This document shows positions 1 through 5,727 of a stretch of DNA of 8,398 nucleotides, piece after piece; within the stretch, counting starts at the first letter, position 1; each line of letters starts with the position of its first letter. This stretch comes from Nitrospirota bacterium (GTDB lineage: Bacteria; Nitrospirota; 9FT-COMBO-42-15; HDB-SIOI813): NCBI GenBank assembly GCA_023248365.1, contig JAHFER010000039.1:1-8398 (forward strand). The letters run 5' to 3'. The notes beneath the pieces were generated by a model. The model ran no database searches and had not been told where the DNA came from. It was given only the letters and a program-made list of their open reading frames with translations. The translations under genes and the position numbers were made by a program.

Positions 1-658
1 TATCAATGTCTGCTCCCTTAGGTGGAAAATGGATATAATTTATCGCCTCATTACATAATGGGAGGTGATACTTTTTAATAATATCATCAGGTAAAATCTC
101 CGGCAGGACATGCGTTTCAAGGACACCTTTGACTGTCTTTCTCAGCGCCTTCTGTGAAAGTCCATTAGTAACATGATAAACAGGGACTATCCTGCCTGTA
201 TTTATCAGATCATCATCCTCTGAATCAATAATCTCATACTCCGGACCATCCATATAGAGTTCATGATTGTAACTATCTAATTTCACCTGCCCGCTTATCA
301 CAACAGTAATATCCTTCTTAAAGAGATTTTGAAGGTATGGCTGATTAAACCACTTTGCATTAATATAACCTGAGCCATCGCCTACCGTAGCCTCGAATAT
401 CTTCCTCCTCTGCCTCGGTGTAATAATAACCCTTGAAGACACTACCTTTCCCATAACTGTTTGACAGGCAGTGTAATCCTGGTGTGCATACCAATCCCGA
501 AGCAATTCTTTTATGGGTCTCATATTACCCCGATCTTCATACCTGAAGGGGATATAGTTAAGCAGGTCTTCAACCGTATATACACCTAATTTATTGAATA
601 ACTTTGCCCTGCCAGGACCAACACCTTTAATAAACTGTATCTCTTTTTGAAGCTCCAT
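1..658 (-). CDS. recG: ATP-dependent DNA helicase RecG, N-terminal part (3' end cut by window edge)
   Basis: RecG is a cytoplasmic branched-DNA helicase that reverses stalled replication forks and processes recombination junctions. I translated the minus strand from the ATG at 658-656 and found an open frame of 219 codons running off the left edge. Residues 8-16 read FIKGVGPGR and 28-43 contain TVEDLLNYIPFRYEDR, the typical start of the RecG wedge region. An OB-fold-like stretch follows at about 60-145 (with GDGSGYINAKWFNQPYL and VISGQVK). Residues 155-170 (TGRIVPVYHVTNGLSQK) and HFPPKG near 210-214 match the linker before the helicase motor. The Walker motifs and helicase domains lie outside the window. 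An in-frame stop two codons upstream of the ATG fixes the start, and the short N-terminus resembles the Bacillus form rather than versions with a long extension. No Shine-Dalgarno sequence precedes the ATG, and a palindromic repeat begins about 15 bp upstream. The family assignment is very secure. Confidence 0.95.
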   Translation of the reverse strand, partial: MELQKEIQFIKGVGPGRAKLFNKLGVYTVEDLLNYIPFRYEDRGNMRPIKELLRDWYAHQDYTACQTVMGKVVSSRVIITPRQRRKIFEATVGDGSGYINAKWFNQPYLQNLFKKDITVVISGQVKLDSYNHELYMDGPEYEIIDSEDDDLINTGRIVPVYHVTNGLSQKALRKTVKGVLETHVLPEILPDDIIKKYHLPLCNEAINYIHFPPKGADID

Positions 659-672
659 AGGTTAGGCAATAA

Positions 673-744
673 TCGTCATTCCCGTGTAAACGAGAATCCA
701 GCGTTTCACCTATGTTCTGGATTCCCACTTGCGTGGGAATGGCA
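673..744. repeat. dRS3-like double-hairpin palindrome, copy 1
   Basis: Two outward-symmetric arms, at about 674-701 and 717-744, are inverted copies of each other around a 15-bp centre. Each arm is itself a small hairpin of the form ATTCCC-N8-GGGAAT: the left arm has GTGTAAAC as N8 and one mismatch (GAGAAT), the right has ACTTGCGT and is perfect. The 20-bp pattern is the same as the dRS3 repeat described in Neisseria. Copy 2 lies at 5592-5720 with nearly identical arms and a different centre. The element sits in the divergent recG/rpmB gap, just upstream of recG. Confidence 0.85.
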
Positions 745-771
745 TTCTTATATCCCTTCGATTTTTTATTT

Positions 772-800
772 TTGATTTTTCCTATTCAATATGATAGTAT
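772..800 (+). promoter_or_regulatory. Possible sigma-70-type promoter for rpmB
   Basis: TTGATT at 772-777 and TAGTAT at 795-800 are separated by 17 bp, each matching four of six consensus bases. They lie 65 bp before the rpmB start, on the rpmB side of the palindrome. The surroundings are very AT-rich, so chance matches are likely, and this is only the best candidate I saw. Confidence 0.3.
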
Positions 801-852
801 TACACGGTTTTTTATACAAGTTCCAAATGATCCAATAATATCAAATAATAAT

Positions 853-860
853 GAGGAGGT
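853..860 (+). promoter_or_regulatory. Ribosome binding site that sets the rpmB start
   Basis: GAGGAGGT ends five bases before the ATG at 866. An earlier in-frame ATG at 851 overlaps this site and would add five residues (MRRCR) that L28 proteins do not have, so the site argues for 866. Confidence 0.85.
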
Positions 861-865
861 GCCGA

Positions 866-1057
866 ATGGCTCGTGAATGTAAAGTTTGTGGTAAAAAAAG
901 GCGCGTGGGGAACAATGTGAGTCACGCCAATAATAAGTCAAAAAGGACGTTTCAGCCTAATCTTCAGAGAGTAAAGGTAGTCGTTAACACTGCCTCGAAG
1001 CGCATAATGGTTTGCACAAGATGCCTGCGTTCCAACCGCGTAAAGAAGGCCGGCTGA
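866..1057 (+). CDS. rpmB: Large ribosomal subunit protein bL28, zinc-ribbon (C+) form
   Basis: Encodes 63 residues beginning MARECKVCGKKRRVGNNVSH, the standard start of bacterial L28, a small basic protein of the 50S subunit. Cysteine pairs at C5/C8 and C50/C53 form the four-cysteine zinc-ribbon type. Many bacteria also carry or have replaced it with a cysteine-free version, so this one is expected to bind zinc. The rest is rich in Lys and Arg, and the length is normal for the family. The start at 866 is chosen over 851 because of the GAGGAGGT at 853-860. The gene stands alone: it diverges from recG on its left and converges on the ridA gene on its right. No rpmG or other ribosomal gene is adjacent. 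Identification is secure. Confidence 0.97.
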   Translation: MARECKVCGKKRRVGNNVSHANNKSKRTFQPNLQRVKVVVNTASKRIMVCTRCLRSNRVKKAG

Positions 1058-1097
1058 TTATACCACGTTACCCGGAAAAGCCAGAACCAAAACTGCA

Positions 1098-1280
1098 AAC
1101 CACAGAGGTCACAGAGAAAAAACAGTATAAAGATCTTTTAAAACCCTTTCTCTCTGTGTCCTCATGATTTTTTTCAAACTGGATGGTTTAAGAATTCTTC
1201 TTTAGAGTGCACAGAGAAAAGATTTAAAACAGTTTTTTCTTTTTGACATTTATAGGTTTACCTCTGTGTTCTCTGTGGTT
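1098..1280. repeat. Imperfect palindrome with CACAGAG-type arms (MITE-like)
   Basis: The outer arms are AACCACAGAGGTCACAGAG at 1098-1116 and its inverse at 1262-1280, matching at 17 of 19 positions. Two inner copies of the CACAGAG word lie between them: inverted at about 1151-1159 and direct at about 1210-1216. The order is therefore forward, reverse, forward, reverse. The element almost fills the 251-bp gap between the converging rpmB and ridA genes. No open frame or transposase is inside it. Similar CCACAGAG repeats occur between genes in several environmental bacterial genomes (general knowledge, not searched here). It could fold in RNA from either side and act as a two-way terminator; that role is inference. 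Confidence 0.75.
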
Positions 1281-1308
1281 ATATTTTTTCCGTGATCCCA
1301 TGAGTCCT

Positions 1309-1707
1309 CTATCCCTTCTGGTAGGCTATGGCATCAATTTCAATCTGAACATCTTTTGGTAATCTTGAAACTTCGACAGTAGACCTGGCGGGCGGTGCAT
1401 TCACAAAATATCTTTTATACACATTATTAACCCTCTCAAAGTTAGATAAATCTTTGAGATAAAGGGTCGTTTTTACCACATCTTCCATACTTAGACCTGA
1501 TGCATTAAGGATTTCTTTCAGATTCTTTAAGACCTGTTCTACCTGTTCTTCAATATCCCCTTTAATTAAACTTCCAGTGCCAGGTTCAATAGGTATTTGT
1601 CCGGAAATAAAGACAAAATCCCCTGCCTTAATACCCTGGGAGTAGGGACCAATTGCCGCAGGGGCACTCTGTGTTGATATTATTCTCTTTGCCTCACCAT
1701 CAGACAC
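1309..1707 (-). CDS. ridA: RidA/YjgF family reactive enamine/imine deaminase
   Basis: RidA enzymes hydrolyse reactive enamine/imine intermediates such as 2-aminoacrylate, which PLP-dependent dehydratases release, and so protect cytoplasmic enzymes. The 132-residue product covers the whole family length. Visible hallmarks are IGPYSQG at 19-25, FISGQIP at 33-39, and the family signature PPARSTVEVSRLP at about 105-117 followed by IEIDAIA at 122-128. Arg108 is the counterpart of the carboxylate-binding Arg105 of E. coli RidA, and Glu123 of its Glu120. These place it in the catalytically competent Arg-containing group. The start is a GTG at 1707; no ATG fits the frame, and an upstream in-frame TAA rules out a longer form. 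A weak CGGGG lies just upstream. The gene follows the PilZ gene by 30 bp on the same strand, so it is probably the last gene of the c-di-GMP operon. Confidence 0.93.
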   Translation of the reverse strand: MSDGEAKRIISTQSAPAAIGPYSQGIKAGDFVFISGQIPIEPGTGSLIKGDIEEQVEQVLKNLKEILNASGLSMEDVVKTTLYLKDLSNFERVNNVYKRYFVNAPPARSTVEVSRLPKDVQIEIDAIAYQKG

Positions 1708-1737
1708 TTTGACATCCCCGTTTTTTATTTTTTTATA

Positions 1738-2322
1738 CTAATAGAAAGTATCGTCAGTAGTCAACATCTTCTTATTTCTCAGGAAATCGCGTTGTTTCTT
1801 GAATATATACTTAACTATCTTTTCATAATCATCATCTTTGAGGTCTAAGAATTTTATACCTGTCTCAAAAAGCGCCTGCTCTTTCCCCTCACCTGATTCT
1901 GACCTGAAGCTCCTTATTACCTCCCCGGCAATAAATAAATTCGTTGGAGGTATCAAAGGCAGAACTATGCATAATGCAATCTTCTGACCTGTCGAAGCAG
2001 GTTCACTTATTTCCATTTTTATACCTGAGCCGCTTATTGAAATATCTCTTTCAGCAGGCACTTCTATCCGAATCCCATTATTATTAGGAAGCAGAAGCTC
2101 TATCAGCAGATCAATTTTCCTGTTAAGGTCTACTATATGAGGTAGCATCTTAATATTTGATTCTTCAGATTCGTCAAATACTATTGAAGAAGGATACTTG
2201 TTCCATATATATGGAAAATACTTTTCGGGATTTTCAGAAGATGTCCATTCATTATCTGCAATAAACTTGTAGGCAATCTGCAGTCTGTCATAAACTCTTA
2301 CATGTCCCCTTTTTTCTTCCAT
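1738..2322 (-). CDS. PilZ-domain c-di-GMP receptor with an inserted segment
   Basis: PilZ domains bind cyclic di-GMP and pass the signal to motility, polysaccharide or transcription partners. The 194-residue protein has the arginine motif near its start (R5xxxR9, overlapping R9xxxR13) and the second motif DISISG at 93-98 (D/NxSxxG). GIKFLDL at 155-161 and a basic helix (about 165-184) follow, as at the end of a PilZ barrel. The two binding motifs are usually a few tens of residues apart, but here about 80 residues separate them. That segment includes a variable acidic part and a stretch, LNRKIDLLIELLL (about 66-78), that looks helical. No signal peptide or membrane segment is seen, so it is probably cytoplasmic. 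The gene starts 23 bp after the diguanylate cyclase gene and has no recognisable Shine-Dalgarno, so translation may depend on the upstream gene. The PilZ call is firm; the partner is unknown. Confidence 0.85.
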   Translation of the reverse strand: MEEKRGHVRVYDRLQIAYKFIADNEWTSSENPEKYFPYIWNKYPSSIVFDESEESNIKMLPHIVDLNRKIDLLIELLLPNNNGIRIEVPAERDISISGSGIKMEISEPASTGQKIALCIVLPLIPPTNLFIAGEVIRSFRSESGEGKEQALFETGIKFLDLKDDDYEKIVKYIFKKQRDFLRNKKMLTTDDTFY

Positions 2323-2345
2323 ATGAAATTAATTAAATATCCGTA

Positions 2346-3596
2346 TTAAAAAACCAGCGGTCCAAGGTAAGCATTATCCTTAGTAAAAATTTTATCTCTT
2401 GACTCAATCCTGTTTCTGCCGCATTTTTTTGCATCATATAGCGCCCTGTCTGCCTCAGAAATCATCTCTTCTACTGTCTTTATGCCGGAATTCGGACAAC
2501 TTGATATGCCAAAGCTGGCTGTAATATTAATAGCGCTGTCGCCATACTTTACCGAATTCTGTTCAATAAGTCTCTTAAGCCTTTTTGCAACAAAGAAGGC
2601 CTGTTCAGCCGCAGTTTCAGGAAGTATTATTGCCAGTTCATCCCCTCCGTACCTTGCAGGCACATCAATATCTCTCAGGCTTCCTGTAAGTATGGAAGAT
2701 ACTTCTCTGATAACAGTATCTCCGGCCTGATGACCAAACCGATCATTTATCCCCTTGAAGTTATCCAGATCTACCATAATCAGAGATACAGGATTCTGGT
2801 ATCTCATGGTACTCTTAAATTCCCTGTCAAGTATTTCATTAAAATAACGTTTATTGAAAAGGCCGGTCAGACCATCTATGGTAGCCATCTTCTGTGCCTC
2901 CCTGTGAACCTCTGAATTCCTCAGTGCAAGGGTCAACGTACTGACGATCATTGATACTATGTCATGCTGATGTTTTGAAAAAGATTCATCTGAGCATCTT
3001 ATCAATTTTAAGATTCCAATCTTTTCATCCCCGATTTCCAATGGAAAGGAGAGCCTGTTTGAAAACTTATTTTTCCCATTTTTCCATACAGAGTCAGTTT
3101 GTGAAACTCCGTATTGAGCCTCCCCCATATATTTAACCGCCATCTTATATGAATCTATGTCCACTTTACCAGTAACCTCTCTGTCATCCAAAATGATTGA
3201 GGCTTTAATGTCCTCTATCTCCTCTGCATCTAATTTTACACTGGAAAATAACCACAATTTCTTTTGTGAGAATGATACAATGGAAAGTATGTCATGAGGA
3301 ACAATCTCCTGCATCCTTGTGTAGGCAGTACCAATTATTTTATCAGTATCCAGAGTAGCAACAAGCGATATACTCAGGTCATTCATGAGATGCAGATCTT
3401 CACCCCATTTCCTGAAGGTGTTCTTCTCTTCCTCTAACCTTTTTTTCTGTAACCTTAACATCCTGTTCGCCCTCTGCAGATCCTTATACAGCTTGTGAAG
3501 AGATGTAGTATCCGCGCAAGCCAGATTGGGGTCCAAATAGATTGCCTTTTCACTACTCATTTTTTCATTGCTCATTTCACTACTCATTTTTTTCAT
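2346..3596 (-). CDS. Diguanylate cyclase, coiled coil-GAF-GGDEF
   Basis: Makes cyclic di-GMP from two GTP. Numbering from the chosen ATG at 3596 gives 416 residues. A charged coiled-coil-like helix (about 33-65, including RLQKKRLEEEK) is followed by a GAF-like sensory region (about 69-230) and a complete GGDEF domain (about 236-402). The catalytic loop is RYGGDEL (315-321), with Leu where Phe is usual; the metal and substrate residues are visible in VDLDNFKGINDRFGHQAGD (275-293). The inhibitory I-site RxxD is present as RDID at 308-311, five residues before GGDEL, so product feedback is expected. There is no membrane segment. A longer frame opens at 3656, but that ATG lies about seven bases after the predicted transcription start and has no ribosome site. 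The ATG at 3596 follows GAGGTG (3605-3600). The PilZ gene follows after 23 bp. What the GAF domain senses is unknown. Confidence 0.95.
   Translation of the reverse strand: MKKMSSEMSNEKMSSEKAIYLDPNLACADTTSLHKLYKDLQRANRMLRLQKKRLEEEKNTFRKWGEDLHLMNDLSISLVATLDTDKIIGTAYTRMQEIVPHDILSIVSFSQKKLWLFSSVKLDAEEIEDIKASIILDDREVTGKVDIDSYKMAVKYMGEAQYGVSQTDSVWKNGKNKFSNRLSFPLEIGDEKIGILKLIRCSDESFSKHQHDIVSMIVSTLTLALRNSEVHREAQKMATIDGLTGLFNKRYFNEILDREFKSTMRYQNPVSLIMVDLDNFKGINDRFGHQAGDTVIREVSSILTGSLRDIDVPARYGGDELAIILPETAAEQAFFVAKRLKRLIEQNSVKYGDSAINITASFGISSCPNSGIKTVEEMISEADRALYDAKKCGRNRIESRDKIFTKDNAYLGPLVF
3551..3592. repeat. 27-bp in-frame tandem duplication at the start of the diguanylate cyclase gene
   Basis: The 27-bp unit starting at 3551 recurs from 3578 for about another 15 bp, giving roughly 1.6 copies. 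Because 27 is nine codons the frame is kept. The protein reads MSSEMSNEK then MSSEK right after MKK, which puts four methionine codons in the first 13 positions. Confidence 0.8.
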
Positions 3597-3599
3597 AAA

Positions 3600-3605
3600 C
3601 ACCTC
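3600..3605 (-). promoter_or_regulatory. Ribosome binding site that sets the diguanylate cyclase start
   Basis: On the minus strand GAGGTG ends three bases before the ATG at 3596, with the GAGG core five bases from it. The upstream ATG at 3656 has no comparable site. Confidence 0.7.
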
Positions 3606-3669
3606 ATTAGCAGTAGTTTTATTAAGGTTACATAATGTTAATAAATGGTTAAACATAGATTATGCATGA

Positions 3670-3697
3670 ATTATACCAAAGCAGATATGGTTAACAA
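3670..3697 (-). promoter_or_regulatory. Extended -10 promoter for the diguanylate cyclase-PilZ-ridA series
   Basis: Reading the minus strand, TTGTTA (3697-3692; four of six to consensus) is followed by a 16-bp spacer and a perfect TATAAT (3675-3670). The -10 is preceded by TGG, which satisfies the TGn extended -10 element. Transcription would begin near 3663, giving a leader of about 67 bases to the ATG at 3596. The 212-bp gap to the upstream gene and the lack of any other strong candidate support this as the operon promoter. Confidence 0.65.
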
Positions 3698-3868
3698 GAA
3701 GATATATAGCCTAATATATCTGTTTGATTTTATTAAATAATACAAAGCAGGGTTTTAAAAATATCAGAGAATGGCTGTCAAGGCAAAAGTATGTTCGTCA
3801 ATATAATGACATTGTTCGATGGTCTTATTTGCACTGCTAACCTGCATTTTTTGCCTGATCCCGTTTCT

Positions 3869-4702
3869 TTATTTTTTTATAAGAGTGGCGGTTACGCGTC
3901 CTATCTTTATTTTACTTTCCATCATTACAGGTATCCGGTCAGTGTCATCTGTAAACCATACAAATAGATCCCCTGCATTTACAAAGAGACCTTCATATCT
4001 CATAAGCGCCTTAACCTTAATGGTGTCAAAACTTCCGGCAGGGATTGCTATACTTTCCTTTTTTAATACCTTTACAACCAGTGTCCAGTTTTTATTACCA
4101 TCATGTACCTCAATATTAATATCTTTGCCAATCTCTAACGGCAGTGTACGGAAATAGTAAACAACAGATAAAGGATCTTGCGCTCCTGCAGCTATAACGG
4201 AGTTATGAGTTTCCCCCCCTTTTTTATGATTGATGAAAGTTGCGATATTTTTCTTCCTGTCAAAAATTATTTCCTTGTCACTTTTGTATTTTCCCTCCTG
4301 CTGGATTGACCTGTAACGGTATGGATAGAAACTCTTTTTATCTACATAGGACTCTATAACATCATAGACAGGATAAAGTACGGAAAGAATCCTGTTGGAT
4401 TTAGTTGTGGAGACTATATTAAATACCGGACGATCTTTTTCTATTGCATCCGATACCTCCATTACAGTTGTTCCGCCGCTTACTCCATACCATGAAAGAT
4501 CAAATACGAGACGCTCCCCTGTTGGAAAGGCGCTTGCACTTGCAATGGAAGCTGCAAACGATAAGACAGGAAAAGAAAGATATAATGCGAAAACTATCGC
4601 AATTATTTTAAGAAGATATCTTATTCCTGAATCCCGAGCTTCATCCTGAAATAACTTATTGTATTCTGCAGACCGTCTTTTAAAGCCACATGAGGTTCCC
4701 AT
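3869..4702 (-). CDS. DUF3108 family exported protein
   Basis: A predicted envelope protein of unknown function. A hydrophobic stretch at residues 29-50 (KIIAIVFALYLSFPVLSFA) looks like a Sec signal peptide core, with possible cleavage after A50 or A58. The mature part begins FPTGERLVFDLSWYGVSGGT, the typical opening of DUF3108. It continues with KSNRILSVLYPVYDVIESYVD (about 101-121) and a beta-rich remainder of normal length. The only ordinary start codon is the ATG at 4702, which gives a 28-residue tail before the signal core and an 82-bp overlap with the end of the upstream decarboxylase gene. AAAAGGA lies seven bases before that ATG. From 4699 down to the signal core there is no in-frame ATG, GTG or TTG; an ATA at 4624 overlapping the upstream stop is the only nearby weak alternative. 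The family call is good; the start and function are uncertain. Confidence 0.8.
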   Translation of the reverse strand: MGTSCGFKRRSAEYNKLFQDEARDSGIRYLLKIIAIVFALYLSFPVLSFAASIASASAFPTGERLVFDLSWYGVSGGTTVMEVSDAIEKDRPVFNIVSTTKSNRILSVLYPVYDVIESYVDKKSFYPYRYRSIQQEGKYKSDKEIIFDRKKNIATFINHKKGGETHNSVIAAGAQDPLSVVYYFRTLPLEIGKDINIEVHDGNKNWTLVVKVLKKESIAIPAGSFDTIKVKALMRYEGLFVNAGDLFVWFTDDTDRIPVMMESKIKIGRVTATLIKK

Positions 4703-5562
4703 CCAAGTATCCTTTTTGCCCTTGAAATATCAGGCTGTCTCACCTTTGGATCATCCTCGGGAAGAGGCATTCTCACGATCTTACTCTTACTGTTTGTGAG
4801 GGCCAATATCTCCTGTGCCATTTCTAAAACTGTCATCTCATGCGGATTACCTATATTAACAGGAGAATTATAATCCGACATAAGCAGTCTGTATATACCA
4901 TCTACCAGATCCGTTACATAACAAAAACTTCTCGTCTGTCCGCCGTCTCCGAAAACTGTTACATCCTCACCCCTCAGCGCCTGAGTAATAAAGTTTGGTA
5001 TAGCCCTTCCATCCTTTATCCTCATCCTTGGCCCATAGGTATTGAAAATTCTGATGATCCTTGTATCCACACCATGATACCTCTGATACGCCATCGTCAA
5101 TGCCTCTGCAAATCTCTTGGCCTCATCATACACCCCGCGCGGGCCAACAGGGTTAACATTTCCCCAGTAATCTTCATTCTGGGGATGGACAACCGGGTCT
5201 CCATAAACCTCAGATGTGGATGCAAGTAAAAATCTGGCGACCTTCTCTTTTGCAAGGCCGAGTGCCTTATGAGTTCCGAGTGAGCCAACTTTTAGTGTCT
5301 GTATGGGGAATTCCATATAATCAAGAGGGCTGGCCGGACTCGCAAAATTAAGTATATAATCGAGGTCTCCCTTAACATATATATAATTTGTTACATCATA
5401 ATGCACAAAGGAAAATCTGCTGTCTTTAATATGGCTTATATTGTCAACATCCCCTGTAATGAGGTTATCCATGCATATAACCTCATGCCCCTCAGACAGG
5501 AACTTCTCGCATAGATGTGATCCTATAAACCCGGACCCGCCTGTTATAAGTATTCTTGGCAT
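4621..5562 (-). CDS. uxs: UDP-glucuronate decarboxylase (UDP-xylose synthase), extended SDR family
   Basis: Converts UDP-glucuronate to UDP-xylose with a tightly bound NAD+, supplying xylose (or a 4-keto intermediate) for surface polysaccharide. The 313 residues form one full extended short-chain dehydrogenase. The NAD-binding GGSGFIG is at 8-14, and DN at 32-33 follows the second strand. NFASPASPLDY at 72-82, STSEVYGDP at 115-123, and GPRGVYDEAKR at 140-150, with the catalytic YxxxK at Y145/K149, are characteristic of UXS rather than of dTDP-glucose dehydratase. TYGPRM followed by DGRAIPNF, and RQPD near 275-278 in the C-terminal substrate region, agree with this. A strong GGAGGAG lies a few bases before the ATG. 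It lies between an anchored TPR gene and a DUF3108 gene on the same strand. No glycosyltransferase or UDP-glucose dehydrogenase is in the window, so the final product is unknown. Confidence 0.9.
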   Translation of the reverse strand: MPRILITGGSGFIGSHLCEKFLSEGHEVICMDNLITGDVDNISHIKDSRFSFVHYDVTNYIYVKGDLDYILNFASPASPLDYMEFPIQTLKVGSLGTHKALGLAKEKVARFLLASTSEVYGDPVVHPQNEDYWGNVNPVGPRGVYDEAKRFAEALTMAYQRYHGVDTRIIRIFNTYGPRMRIKDGRAIPNFITQALRGEDVTVFGDGGQTRSFCYVTDLVDGIYRLLMSDYNSPVNIGNPHEMTVLEMAQEILALTNSKSKIVRMPLPEDDPKVRQPDISRAKRILGWEPHVALKDGLQNTISYFRMKLGIQE

Positions 5563-5591
5563 CTTTCTCCTCCGAATAGTGTTATTAACTT

Positions 5592-5720
5592 AGGCTCCTG
5601 CAAAAGTCGTCATTCCCGTGTAAACGGGAATCCAGAGGTATTGCAACACATTTAAAAGACTGGATTCCCACTTTCGTGGGAATGACGACCTCTTAGGTTA
5701 CAAGACTTTTGCAAGAGCCT
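5592..5720. repeat. dRS3-like double-hairpin palindrome, copy 2, with extra outer arms
   Basis: The inner arms at about 5608-5635 and 5660-5688 are inverted copies. Each holds a perfect ATTCCC-N8-GGGAAT hairpin (N8 GTGTAAAC on the left, ACTTTCGT on the right). They differ from the arms of the copy at 673-744 by single bases, while the centre (24 bp) is unrelated. A further inverted pair encloses them: GGCTCCTGCAAAAGTC at 5593-5608 and its inverse at 5704-5719, matching at 15 of 16. The element fills most of the gap between the TPR gene and the decarboxylase gene. In the co-directional transcript it would form a long stem, which may weaken read-through into the decarboxylase (inference). No clear target-site duplication is seen. 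Confidence 0.9.
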
Positions 5721-5727
5721 CAACTGG

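Noticed and set aside
673..744. CRISPR-like repeats
   Set aside because: Only two palindromic copies 5 kb apart in the window, with no spacer array; they fit a dispersed intergenic repeat.
2482..3136. Several plus-strand open frames of 61-82 codons inside the diguanylate cyclase gene
   Set aside because: They lie wholly opposite a well-supported GGDEF gene, have no family resemblance and no ribosome sites.
3753..3781. Second possible promoter upstream of the diguanylate cyclase (perfect TTGACA at 3781-3776, minus strand)
   Set aside because: No good -10 at the right distance: only TTTAAA at 16 bp, in an AT-rich stretch. Much weaker than the extended -10 promoter at 3697-3670.
3780..3856. 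Inverted pair AGGCAAAA / TTTTGCCT as a terminator after the DUF3108 gene
   Set aside because: Eight-base arms with a loop of about 60 bases; not a convincing intrinsic terminator.
3819..4157. Plus-strand open frame of 112 codons opposite the DUF3108 gene
   Set aside because: Mostly antisense to a recognised family. Its hydrophobic start comes from the T-rich 3' end of that gene and the gap, and no ribosome site precedes it.
4395..4649. Plus-strand open frame of 84 codons
   Set aside because: Antisense shadow of the DUF3108 signal-peptide region, with no homology visible.
4840..5288. Open frames on both strands inside the decarboxylase gene
   Set aside because: They overlap the conserved core of a clear extended SDR enzyme and show no motif of their own.
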